A DNA stretch of 11,396 nucleotides, taken from a bacterium. GTDB lineage: Bacteria > Bacillota_I > Bacilli_A > RFN20 > UBA1709. Made by a program: the position numbers and the translations under genes. The DNA is taken from the NCBI GenBank assembly GCA_012511355.1, contig JAAZGG010000020.1, positions 1-11,396 of the forward strand. Reading direction: 5' to 3'. The notes beneath the pieces were generated by a model, which was not told where the DNA came from, did not search any database, and saw nothing but the letters and a program-made list of their open reading frames with translations. Each line of letters starts with the position of its first letter. Position 1 is the stretch's first letter. Below, piece after piece: positions 1 through 6,681 of the stretch.

Positions 1-716
1 ACAATAATGACACCGTCTTTGAAATCTATGTTAAAGCTCCTTCGGGAACAGATTATGGGGCGATTATAGCCGGCGGTCGTTATGATCAATTAGTCGAGCA
101 GTTTGGCGGACCAGACATGCCAGCTTTTGGTTTTGGCTTAGGTCTTGATCGCCTTTTAGCCTTATGTGAAGAATTAGAGGTTTTTAAACCCTATCTAGAT
201 AGCATTACCGCTTATATAATGCCTTTAGAAAAGAGTGCTTTTCCCTACGCTTTTTATATTGCTAACTATCTAAGACTCAATGGTGTTGATGCGGAAATCG
301 ATTATCAGATGCGTAGCATTAAATCACAATTTAAGAGTGTAGAACGGAAGAATGCCACCCTCGCCTTATTAGTTGGTTCCACTGAACATGCTAGTCAAAG
401 CGTAACAGTCAAGATCAATGCCACTAAAGAACAAAAAATTATGCCTCTTGACCAGTTACTTGATTTTATCCTTAGTTTGCAAGATAAGCATTGTGACTGC
501 AAAGAACACGAACATGATGAACATTGTGGGTGCACCAAACACGAACATGACGAACACTGTGAGTGCAAAGAACACGAACATGATGAGCACTGTGAGTGCA
601 AAGAACACGAACATGGTGAGCACTGTGACTGTAAAGAACACGAACATGATGAGCGTTGTAGCAAGCAATCTCATGATAAAAAGGGCACTTGTGCGAAACA
701 CAAGGAGGAAAAGTAA
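1..716 (+). CDS. hisS: Histidyl-tRNA synthetase, 3' part, with Cys/His-rich repeat tail
   Basis: Partial gene whose 5' end lies outside the window; the frame is open from base 3. HisRS is a cytosolic class II enzyme that charges tRNA-His using ATP. Seen here: the end of the catalytic core with AGGRYD near base 70 and class II motif 3 (AFGFGLGLDR, bases 120-149), then the C-terminal anticodon-binding domain (about bases 205-480, ending DQLLDFILSL). A normal bacterial HisRS would stop about here. This one continues for 77 residues (bases 483-713) with five 11-residue units of the form HCxCKEHEHDE, then a degenerate sixth unit and a Lys-rich end. The tail holds 12 Cys and 17 His, so metal binding (Zn, Ni or Cu) is an inference. 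aspS follows 3 bases after the stop, as in many Bacillota, and its ribosome binding site lies inside the last hisS codons. Identity is firm; the tail's role is unknown. Confidence 0.97.
   Translation, partial: NNDTVFEIYVKAPSGTDYGAIIAGGRYDQLVEQFGGPDMPAFGFGLGLDRLLALCEELEVFKPYLDSITAYIMPLEKSAFPYAFYIANYLRLNGVDAEIDYQMRSIKSQFKSVERKNATLALLVGSTEHASQSVTVKINATKEQKIMPLDQLLDFILSLQDKHCDCKEHEHDEHCGCTKHEHDEHCECKEHEHDEHCECKEHEHGEHCDCKEHEHDERCSKQSHDKKGTCAKHKEEK
489..653 (+). repeat. Five tandem 33-bp in-frame repeats in the hisS tail
   Basis: Units start at 489, 522, 555, 588 and 621, each exactly 33 bp (11 codons), with no spacer between them. The translated consensus is HCxCKEHEHDE. Units 1, 3, 4 and 5 are nearly identical. 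Unit 2 differs most (CGCTK in place of CxCKE), and unit 4 has Gly for Asp at position 10. A decayed sixth unit (RCSKQSHD) begins at 654. The low divergence between units points to recent slipped-strand duplication, so copy number may vary between strains. The period is a multiple of three, so gain or loss of a unit keeps the frame. Confidence 0.95.
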
Positions 717-719
717 CTT

Positions 720-2450
720 ATGCTAAGAACACATAATAACGGCGAACTGCGGCGTGAAAATATCGGTCAAGTTGTAGAACTGGTCGGTTGGGTAGCTAAA
801 AAGCGGAACCTGGGCTCCTTAGTTTTTATTGATTTGCGTGATCGCTATGGCATCACCCAGATTGTCTGTCGGGAAGAGCAAGAAGAAATCTGTCGCAATA
901 TCCATAATGAATACATCCTACATGTTAAAGGAGTTGTGGCTTTAAGAGAAAGCATTAATCCACAGTTACCAACTGGTGATATTGAAATCCTTGTTGATGA
1001 AATCTCCATCATCAATACGGCTAATACCACACCTTTAATTATCGCTGATAAGACCGATGCTTTAGAAGATACTCGTTTGAAGTATCGTTATTTAGATTTA
1101 AGAAGACCAGTTATGCAACAAAAACTAATCAAAAGGCATAAGATTATCAAGGCTTTCCGCGACTATCTTGATGCTCGTGATTTTGTTGAAGTTGAAACGC
1201 CGATTTTAACCAGTACCACCCCTGAAGGCGCGAGAGACTATCTTGTACCTTCACGCCTTAATCCAGGGCGATTTTATGCCTTGCCTCAATCACCGCAATT
1301 GTTCAAACAATTACTGATGATTGCCGGTTTTGAAAAATACTATCAAGTCGCTCGTTGCTTCCGTGATGAAGATGGTCGCAGTGATCGGCAACCAGACTTC
1401 ACTCAACTAGATTTAGAAGTCTCTTTCATCGATGAAAAGGAAATAATGGAATTAGTTGAGAAGATGATGCTTGAGATGTTTAAAAAGGTAGAAAATTACC
1501 AGTTCAAAGAAAAGATTAAAACCTATTCCTACCAGGAAGCGATGAATCGTTTTGGTAGTGATAAACCGGATACGCGCATCAGTTATGAACTAGTTGATGT
1601 TAAAGAAATATTCGCTAACAGTAGTCTAGAATTTCTGAAAAACAAGGAAATAAAGGCTTTAAATGCTCATAATCTCAATGATAGAATCACACGTAAAGAA
1701 ATTGATTCTTTAGGTGAAATCGCTAAGAAAAACGGAGCTAGACAACTTGTTTTCTTCCGCTATCAAGGTCAAACACTAAGTGGCTCTTTAGTCAAGAACA
1801 TGAGTGAAGAAGAGCAGACTAAACTTGTAAAAACTTTGGCCTTAAAAGATAATGACTTAGTCTTTTTAGTAGTAGCGGATTATTGGGAGCAAGCCTGCAA
1901 TGCCTTGGGTCAAGTTCGTTTGACTTTAGGTAAACGCTATGAAAGTGAAAGATTAAAGGGTTATGACTTGCTTTGGGTCGTTGATTTCCCACTTTTTGAA
2001 CGCAATGACGATGGTTCATTAGCTGCTGCTCACCATCCCTTTACTAGGCCCTACGATGAAGATTTAAGCCTGCTAGATACTGAGCCCTTAAAGGTTCGTT
2101 CTCACCACTATGATCTAGTTTTAAATGGTTATGAGCTAGGTAGTGGTTCGCTTAGAATTTATAATCAAGAAATACAGGAAAAAATCTTTAAAATTATCGG
2201 TTTAAGTGAAAAAGAGATCCGCGAGCGCTTTGGTTATTTTGTCGATGCCTTCCAATATGGCACCCCACCACATGCGGGGATTGGTTTAGGTGTCGATCGC
2301 ATCGCCATGATCCTAACGGGTAGTGAATCCATTCGTGATGTCATTGCCTTTCCCAAGAATGCTTCGGCTATCTGTCCGCTTACCAACGCCCCAACTCCTG
2401 CTAGTAAAGAGCAGTTAGAAGAACTTAAAATTGAGGTTAAAAAAGAGTGA
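720..2450 (+). CDS. aspS: Aspartyl-tRNA synthetase
   Basis: Class II synthetase that charges tRNA-Asp; 576 residues, close to the usual bacterial length of about 590. Domain order: N-terminal OB-fold anticodon domain (about 1-105, GWVAKKRNLGSLVFIDLRDR at 23-42), catalytic core with YRYLDLRRP (122-130), PEGARDYLVPSR (168-179) and QSPQLFKQ (190-197), motif 2 (ARCFRDEDGR at 211-220), the bacterial GAD insertion (about 285-400) and motif 3 (GLGVDR, 522-527). Leu31 matches the residue seen in discriminating AspRS enzymes, where non-discriminating ones such as that of Pseudomonas have His; this hints that it charges only tRNA-Asp but does not prove it. The start is ATG at 720, with AAGGAGG at 702-708 inside the end of hisS. 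It ends in TGA, which rules out genetic code 4, and that TGA overlaps the rimO GTG start. hisS-aspS-rimO therefore looks like one transcript. Confidence 0.98.
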   Translation: MLRTHNNGELRRENIGQVVELVGWVAKKRNLGSLVFIDLRDRYGITQIVCREEQEEICRNIHNEYILHVKGVVALRESINPQLPTGDIEILVDEISIINTANTTPLIIADKTDALEDTRLKYRYLDLRRPVMQQKLIKRHKIIKAFRDYLDARDFVEVETPILTSTTPEGARDYLVPSRLNPGRFYALPQSPQLFKQLLMIAGFEKYYQVARCFRDEDGRSDRQPDFTQLDLEVSFIDEKEIMELVEKMMLEMFKKVENYQFKEKIKTYSYQEAMNRFGSDKPDTRISYELVDVKEIFANSSLEFLKNKEIKALNAHNLNDRITRKEIDSLGEIAKKNGARQLVFFRYQGQTLSGSLVKNMSEEEQTKLVKTLALKDNDLVFLVVADYWEQACNALGQVRLTLGKRYESERLKGYDLLWVVDFPLFERNDDGSLAAAHHPFTRPYDEDLSLLDTEPLKVRSHHYDLVLNGYELGSGSLRIYNQEIQEKIFKIIGLSEKEIRERFGYFVDAFQYGTPPHAGIGLGVDRIAMILTGSESIRDVIAFPKNASAICPLTNAPTPASKEQLEELKIEVKKE

Positions 2451-3745
2451 AAATAGGGCTGATATCTTTAGGCTGTGCCAAAAATTTAGTTGATTCCGAG
2501 ATGATGCTTGGTCAGCTTAAAAAAGCCCAATATGAATTAACAACAAATCTTGCATTAGCTGATTTAATCATCATTAATACCTGCGGTTTTATTTTAAGTG
2601 CGAAGGAAGAAGCCATTCGCACGATTTTTGAGGTGGCAAGTAAAAAGGAAAGTTGGCAAAAACTGGTGGTAACAGGTTGTTTAGTCCAACGTTATCTTGA
2701 TGACTTGATTTATGAAATCCCCGAAGTTGATGCTTTTATAACTATTGATGATTATCAACATTTCAATGAAATTATCAGTGATTTAATGATAGATAAGCCC
2801 ACTAATAGTGGCGGCGTAGATTTTAACTGCCGCGTACTAGCAACACCGCCTTTTACGGCCTATGTGAGGATTGCCGATGGCTGTGATAATCGCTGCGCTT
2901 ACTGTGCTATTCCTCTTATCAGAGGGCCTTTTAAATCACGAAAAATTAAGGATATTGTTTTTGAATGTCAAAACTTGCTTAAAAATGGTGTTAAAGAATT
3001 GGTCTTAATCGCTCAGGACACCACGCGTTTTGGTAAGGATAATAATGAAACTCTAGAAGATTTACTTGAAGAGGTTTTAGCCTTAAAAGACTTAAAACTT
3101 CTGCGCTTGCTCTACCTATATCCAGATGAAATAAGCGAGCGTTTATTGAATATCTTCCAAAATAATCCTAAAATGGCCGCCTATTTTGATCTACCAATTC
3201 AGCATGCCTCTGATAGAATCTTAAAGGCGATGAATCGCCGTGGTAGCCAAGAAGATATTCGTCGTCTAATTGGTAAAATTCGCCAAAAAGTTCCAAAAGT
3301 TATTGTCCGTAGCACCGTGATGGTCGGCTTTCCTGGTGAAGAAAAAGAGGATTATCAAATATTAGAAGACTTTATTAAGGAAATAGAATTTGAGCGCTTA
3401 GGAGTTTTTATTTACTCGGCTGAAGAAGACACCAAAGCCTTTACTTTACCAAAGCAGGTTAGGGAAGAGGAGAAAAAAAGGCGCTACCAAAAATTGATAG
3501 AAGTTCAACAAAAAATTGCCCGCAAGAAGAATCAGGCCCGAATTGGTGAAATCACAATGGCTTTTGTTGAAAGTTATGATGCTAGAAGAAAAAAATATCG
3601 CTTGCGCGATTATTCTTTTGCTGGTGATGATGTTGATGGCTATATCTATGTGGAAAGTAAAGATAAATTAACAATAGGAGCGGAAGTAAAAGTCGAAATT
3701 ATTGCTAGTTACACCTATGATTTATTAGGTAGACTTATAAAATAA
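2447..3745 (+). CDS. rimO: Ribosomal protein S12 methylthiotransferase (radical SAM)
   Basis: RimO adds a methylthio group to the conserved aspartate of ribosomal protein S12, using SAM and two [4Fe-4S] clusters. The product has 432 residues, normal for the family. The N-terminal UPF0004 domain has cluster ligands Cys10 (in SLGCAKNLVDSE, the RimO-type signature rather than the MiaB form), Cys46 and Cys78. The radical SAM motif is Cys146-x3-Cys150-x2-Cys153 (GCDNRCAYC). A TRAM domain occupies roughly the last 65 residues and contributes substrate binding. The start codon is GTG at 2447, overlapping the aspS TGA stop (GTGA); GAGG at 2433-2436 serves as ribosome binding site, so translation is probably coupled to aspS. 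The stop at 3743-3745 runs directly into a terminator hairpin. Pairing with two tRNA synthetases gives a translation-themed operon. MiaB is the alternative, but the CAKNLVDSE motif favours RimO. Confidence 0.95.
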   Translation: MKIGLISLGCAKNLVDSEMMLGQLKKAQYELTTNLALADLIIINTCGFILSAKEEAIRTIFEVASKKESWQKLVVTGCLVQRYLDDLIYEIPEVDAFITIDDYQHFNEIISDLMIDKPTNSGGVDFNCRVLATPPFTAYVRIADGCDNRCAYCAIPLIRGPFKSRKIKDIVFECQNLLKNGVKELVLIAQDTTRFGKDNNETLEDLLEEVLALKDLKLLRLLYLYPDEISERLLNIFQNNPKMAAYFDLPIQHASDRILKAMNRRGSQEDIRRLIGKIRQKVPKVIVRSTVMVGFPGEEKEDYQILEDFIKEIEFERLGVFIYSAEEDTKAFTLPKQVREEEKKRRYQKLIEVQQKIARKKNQARIGEITMAFVESYDARRKKYRLRDYSFAGDDVDGYIYVESKDKLTIGAEVKVEIIASYTYDLLGRLIK

Positions 3746-3763
3746 AAAAACCTCTCGGTTTTT
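3746..3763. terminator. Two-way terminator between rimO and the tRNA gene
   Basis: AAAAACC (3746-3752), loop TCTC, GGTTTTT (3757-3763). On the minus strand the loop reads GAGA, a GNRA tetraloop, and the downstream arm runs into seven T residues. It can therefore end the tRNA-Thr transcript on the minus strand as well as the rimO transcript on the plus strand. Only two GC pairs hold the stem, so efficiency is uncertain. Confidence 0.6.
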
Positions 3764-3767
3764 AAAG

Positions 3768-3841
3768 TGGTGCCGCCTCCCAGAATCGAACTGGGACCGG
3801 GTCCTTACCATGGATCTGTTCTACCACTAAACTAAGGCGGC
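3768..3841 (-). tRNA. tRNA-Thr, anticodon GGU
   Basis: 74 nt with encoded CCA (TGG at 3768-3770 on the plus strand). Minus-strand cloverleaf: acceptor GCCGCCT/AGGCGGC (7 perfect pairs), discriminator A73, D-stem GTTT/GAAC with a 7-nt loop, anticodon stem GATCC/GGACC, anticodon loop ATGGTAA, a 4-nt variable region, T-stem CCCAG/CTGGG with loop TTCGATT. The anticodon is GGU, reading ACC and ACU. G1-C72, C2-G71, G35, U36 and A73 all agree with known bacterial threonine identity elements, and A37 suits t6A modification. Oddities: pair 28-42 is an A-C mismatch, and the D-arm (GTTTAGTGGTAGAAC) is of the type usual in tRNA-Gly. The isoacceptor call rests on the anticodon and is fairly sure. Confidence 0.9.
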
Positions 3842-3851
3842 ATGCCCTAAC

Positions 3852-3880
3852 ATTGTAACTTATTAAGATTTTAGTGTCAA
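3852..3880 (-). promoter_or_regulatory. Sigma-A promoter of tRNA-Thr
   Basis: On the minus strand: -35 TTGACA (3875-3880, perfect consensus), 17-nt spacer, -10 TACAAT (3852-3857). The predicted start is about 3845, a few bases before the mature tRNA 5' end at 3841, leaving a very short 5' leader for RNase P. Confidence 0.88.
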
Positions 3881-3938
3881 TAATCTTAATATAAGAGTGG
3901 AAAACAGCGAAAACGCACTAGTAAATAATGTAATTATT

Positions 3939-3947
3939 TGTTAGAAT
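3939..3947 (+). promoter_or_regulatory. Possible extended -10 promoter for the Fic gene
   Basis: TG-T-TAGAAT, an extended -10 element with TAGAAT at 3942-3947. No convincing -35 lies 16-18 bases upstream (TAGTAA at 3919-3924). Initiation would fall near 3954, giving a leader of about 28 nt that carries the AAGGAGG site. The element is weak, which fits low expression. Confidence 0.45.
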
Positions 3948-3966
3948 ATTACTACTAAAGTTAATT

Positions 3967-3973
3967 AAGGAGG
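3967..3973 (+). promoter_or_regulatory. Shine-Dalgarno site that fixes the Fic start
   Basis: AAGGAGG, full complement to the 16S 3' end. Eight bases downstream is ATA (3982-3984) in the long Fic frame. TTG at 3977 meets a stop two codons on, and GTG at 3992 is in another frame that stops within a few codons. So this strong site has no canonical start codon in the right frame and at the right distance. Confidence 0.75.
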
Positions 3974-3981
3974 CGGTTGCT

Positions 3982-4734
3982 ATAGCTACACGTGAAGATC
4001 TCTATGCCTTATTAGGGAAATATCAAGAATTAAAACATACACATGTTAAAAAATCGCAGGAATGTGATGAGGAAGCCTTAAAATATTTTGTCTGGCAATG
4101 CAATGCTATCGAAAGGAGTTCTTTAACTTTTGAGCAGGTTAAAGATGTCATCGCTTTTGGAGTTCGCAATGTTACCGACAATAATCGCGAGGAGTTGGAA
4201 GCTGCAGGTTTATACGAGGCCATGCGCTATGTTCAAAAACTTGTCGATAACAATGTTGAATTAACCGAAGATATCATTAAAGAACTACACAGTTTGCTCT
4301 ATGTTGGGGCCAGTGAAGATTTTAGGGGGCAATATCGGACTGATTATATCACCATTCCCCATGCTCGTAATTTACCACCAGTTCGGCATATTTCTTACTA
4401 CATGAACAAGTTATTTGAAGAGTATAATAACGAAATGAACAAGATGGATATTATCGAGAAAATCTCGCTTTTCCATATTAAATTTGAAAACATTCATCCC
4501 TTTCAAGATGGTAACGGCCAAGTTGGCCGCTTAATTATCAACTATCAATTGATGCGGGCGGGCTATCCCTTCATTTCCTTGAAGAATAAAAATAAAAAAG
4601 AGTACATCAAAGCCTTTGAATCCTATCATATGGATTTGGATGATCATGAGATGTATCAATTAATTGTCAATGCGATTGCCGAAGAATTAGAGGCCAGAAT
4701 TGAAATCTTAAGTCGTGAAGAAAAAGAAAAATAG
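3982..4734 (+). CDS. Fic-domain protein (AMPylase-like), apparent ATA start
   Basis: Fic enzymes transfer AMP, or other phosphate-containing groups, to hydroxyl side chains of target proteins. The frame reads 250 residues from ATA at 3982. There is no ATG, GTG or TTG in frame until TTG at 4195, and starting there would delete the conserved N-terminal helix, so I chose the ATA, 8 bases after AAGGAGG. The segment CNAIERSSLTFEQ (40-52) aligns with the N-terminal inhibitory helix (usual form SNAIEGNTLT). Here the (S/T)xxxE(G/N) signature is altered to Cys40-xxx-Glu44-Arg45, with the Glu kept. The flap region FRGQYRTDYITIP is typical. The active-site loop is HPFQDGNGQVGR (His172 catalytic, Asp176, Asn178, Arg183), with Gln180 where the family has the first Arg. 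It stands alone, with its own weak promoter and a terminator, and no antitoxin gene is visible beside it. Family is firm; activity and target are unknown. Confidence 0.88.
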   Translation: MATREDLYALLGKYQELKHTHVKKSQECDEEALKYFVWQCNAIERSSLTFEQVKDVIAFGVRNVTDNNREELEAAGLYEAMRYVQKLVDNNVELTEDIIKELHSLLYVGASEDFRGQYRTDYITIPHARNLPPVRHISYYMNKLFEEYNNEMNKMDIIEKISLFHIKFENIHPFQDGNGQVGRLIINYQLMRAGYPFISLKNKNKKEYIKAFESYHMDLDDHEMYQLIVNAIAEELEARIEILSREEKEK

Positions 4735-4736
4735 TT

Positions 4737-4760
4737 AAAAAGACCAGGCGGTCTTTTTTT
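4737..4760 (+). terminator. Intrinsic terminator after the Fic gene
   Basis: Stem AAAAAGACC (4737-4745) / GGTCTTTTT (4750-4758) with loop AGGC, followed by a T run to 4760. It begins 2 bases after the stop codon and separates the Fic gene from typA. Confidence 0.85.
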
Positions 4761-4804
4761 CTTATAAAGTTTTTATCAAAAAACTTTCGTGTAATAAAGT
4801 CTTG

Positions 4805-4813
4805 TGTTATACT
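4805..4813 (+). promoter_or_regulatory. Extended -10 promoter of typA
   Basis: TG-T-TATACT, with TATACT at 4808-4813 and the TG extension at 4805-4806. The hexamer 17 bases upstream (TTTCGT, 4785-4790) is a poor -35. Initiation near 4820 gives a leader of about 23 nt with AGGGGGAG before the ATG at 4843. Confidence 0.65.
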
Positions 4814-4842
4814 AAAAAGGCTTAAAAGAAAGGGGGAGAGCT

Positions 4843-6681
4843 ATGGAAATTCGCAATGTTGCAATTATCGCTCATGTTGACCATGGTAAAACGACACTTG
4901 TTGATCAGTTACTGAGACAATCAGGAACTTTTCGTGAAAATGAAGATATCCGTAGACGAGTCATGGATAGCAATGATATTGAACGCGAACGTGGTATTAC
5001 CATCCTTTCTAAATCAACAGCCATAAACTACAAAGATTATCGTATCAATATTCTCGATACCCCCGGTCACGCCGATTTTGGTGGGGAAGTTGAGCGTATT
5101 ATGAATATGGTCGATGGTGTTTTACTCTTAGTTGACGCCTATGAAGGAACCATGCCTCAAACCCGCTTTGTTTTAAAAAAGGCCTTAGAAGCCAAGGTAA
5201 AACCTTTGGTGGTTATCAATAAAATCGATCGGCCACAGGCTGATCCTATTAAGGCGGTTGATGAGGTTTTAGAACTCTTTATTGAGCTCGGTGCTACTGA
5301 TGATTTACTAGAATTTCCCGTAGTTTATTGTTCCGCTCTCAAAGGTACCTCTTCTTATGATTATCAGCTTGAAAGTCAAAAAGAGACGATGGATCCCATC
5401 TTTGAGATGATAGTAAAACATATCCCAGCCCCCAAAGTCGAACTCAATGCTCCCTTTCAATTCCAAGCAGCTTTATTAGATTATAATGACTATATTGGGC
5501 GCATTGGTATTGGTCGAATTAGTAAGGGCAAGGTAAATGTTAATGATATTGTTACCTGCGTGCGTTTAGATGGCAGTCACAAGCAGTTTAGAGTTCAGAA
5601 ACTCTATGGTTTCTTGGGTTTAAGACGGACGGAGATAAATGAGGCTTTCGCTGGTGATATCGTAGCCATTGGCGGGCTTGAGGATATCAATGTTGGGGAA
5701 ACAATCTGCGATAGTGAACATCCCATTCCTTTAAAGCCTTTACATATTGATCCTCCAACTTTACAGATGACTTTTGCGACCAATACTTCCCCATTTGCTG
5801 GAACTGAAGGTAAATATGTGACGGCTCGCAAGCTTGAAGAACGCCTCTTTAAAGCCACCCAAACTGATGTCAGTTTATTAGTTGAACGTTTGCCTAATAG
5901 CGAGTCTTGGCTGGTTTCTGGGCGAGGCGAGTTACATCTTTCAATCTTGATTGAAAATATGCGACGTGAGGGCTTTGAACTACAGGTTTCTAAACCAAAA
6001 GTCATTCTCAAAGAAGTTGATGGGGTCGTGATGGAACCCTACGAAGATTTACAAATTGATGTTCCTGAAGAATATGTTGGAGCGATTATGGAAGCTTTAG
6101 GGCCTAGAGGGGCCGAATTAGTTAATATGCACACTTCTGAAACCCAAGTTCGCCTCAATTATGTTATTCCTTCACGCGGACTTTTAGGCTTTTCTACCGA
6201 TTTTATGACTTTGACCAAAGGTTATGGCTTAATGAGTCATACTTATAAGGAATACCGCGAAAGAAAAGGTGTGATGGTCGGTAAACGCAGTCTTGGGGTT
6301 TTAGTAGCCACCGATGCGGGCTTAGCAACCCATTACGCCATTGAGCAGATTGAAGGCCGAGGAACGCTTTTTATTGAACCAGGACGTAAGGTCTATGAGG
6401 GGATGATTGTCGGTGAGTGTGCTTATGAAAATGACCTGGCGGTCAATGTAGTTAAAACCAAGAATCTCTCCAACATGCGATCAGCAGGAAAAGACCATAC
6501 AGTGGTCTTAAAACGCCCAAGAGTCTTTTCTTTAGAAGTCGCTTTAGATTATATCAATGATGATGAATTAGTCGAGATTACCCCCTTAGATTTTCGCTTG
6601 CGCAAAGCGATTCTAAATACCAATGAACGCAAGAAATTTGACAGTCGTCAAAAGGAAGGAAACAAAGATGAAAAAATTTAA
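4843..6681 (+). CDS. typA: Ribosome-associated translational GTPase TypA/BipA
   Basis: EF-G-like GTPase that binds the 70S ribosome and aids 50S assembly and growth under cold or stress. The product has 612 residues, normal for the family. G1 AHVDHGKT (10-17), G2 RGITI (50-54), G3 DTPGH (72-76), G4 NKID (126-129) and G5 SALKG (164-168) are all intact. Domain II follows at about 200-290, then the EF-G-like domains III and V and the BipA-specific C-terminal domain (about 480-600). The HVDHGKT P-loop and overall length separate it from EF-Tu, LepA and EF-G. The start is ATG at 4843 after a G-rich Shine-Dalgarno (AGGGGGAG). Its last codons overlap the start of the membrane protein gene by 14 bases, so the two are probably co-translated. 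Confidence 0.97.
   Translation: MEIRNVAIIAHVDHGKTTLVDQLLRQSGTFRENEDIRRRVMDSNDIERERGITILSKSTAINYKDYRINILDTPGHADFGGEVERIMNMVDGVLLLVDAYEGTMPQTRFVLKKALEAKVKPLVVINKIDRPQADPIKAVDEVLELFIELGATDDLLEFPVVYCSALKGTSSYDYQLESQKETMDPIFEMIVKHIPAPKVELNAPFQFQAALLDYNDYIGRIGIGRISKGKVNVNDIVTCVRLDGSHKQFRVQKLYGFLGLRRTEINEAFAGDIVAIGGLEDINVGETICDSEHPIPLKPLHIDPPTLQMTFATNTSPFAGTEGKYVTARKLEERLFKATQTDVSLLVERLPNSESWLVSGRGELHLSILIENMRREGFELQVSKPKVILKEVDGVVMEPYEDLQIDVPEEYVGAIMEALGPRGAELVNMHTSETQVRLNYVIPSRGLLGFSTDFMTLTKGYGLMSHTYKEYRERKGVMVGKRSLGVLVATDAGLATHYAIEQIEGRGTLFIEPGRKVYEGMIVGECAYENDLAVNVVKTKNLSNMRSAGKDHTVVLKRPRVFSLEVALDYINDDELVEITPLDFRLRKAILNTNERKKFDSRQKEGNKDEKI

Noticed and set aside
489..653. CRISPR-like array of 33-bp units
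   Set aside because: Units are directly adjacent with no spacers and encode a repeated peptide in the hisS frame.
395..726. Open frames overlapping the hisS repeats, including a minus-strand frame that reads like repeated hydrophobic helices
   Set aside because: They arise because a 33-bp repeat without stops stays open in several frames. They have no ribosome sites, and the hisS frame clearly explains the region.
720..2450. Mycoplasma genetic code (TGA = Trp)
   Set aside because: aspS ends in TGA at the expected family length, and the Trp codons I checked are TGG.
3768..3841. Reading the tRNA as tRNA-Gly from its D-arm
   Set aside because: The anticodon loop ATGGTAA gives GGU, and the acceptor pairs and A73 fit threonine; glycine needs NCC.
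4195..4734. Fic gene starting at TTG 4195
   Set aside because: No Shine-Dalgarno nearby, and it would remove the conserved N-terminal helix that is encoded in frame right after AAGGAGG.
5604..6011. Minus-strand open frame of 135 codons inside typA
   Set aside because: Fully antisense to a conserved part of TypA, with no ribosome site and a low-complexity Ser/Pro-rich product; a shadow frame.
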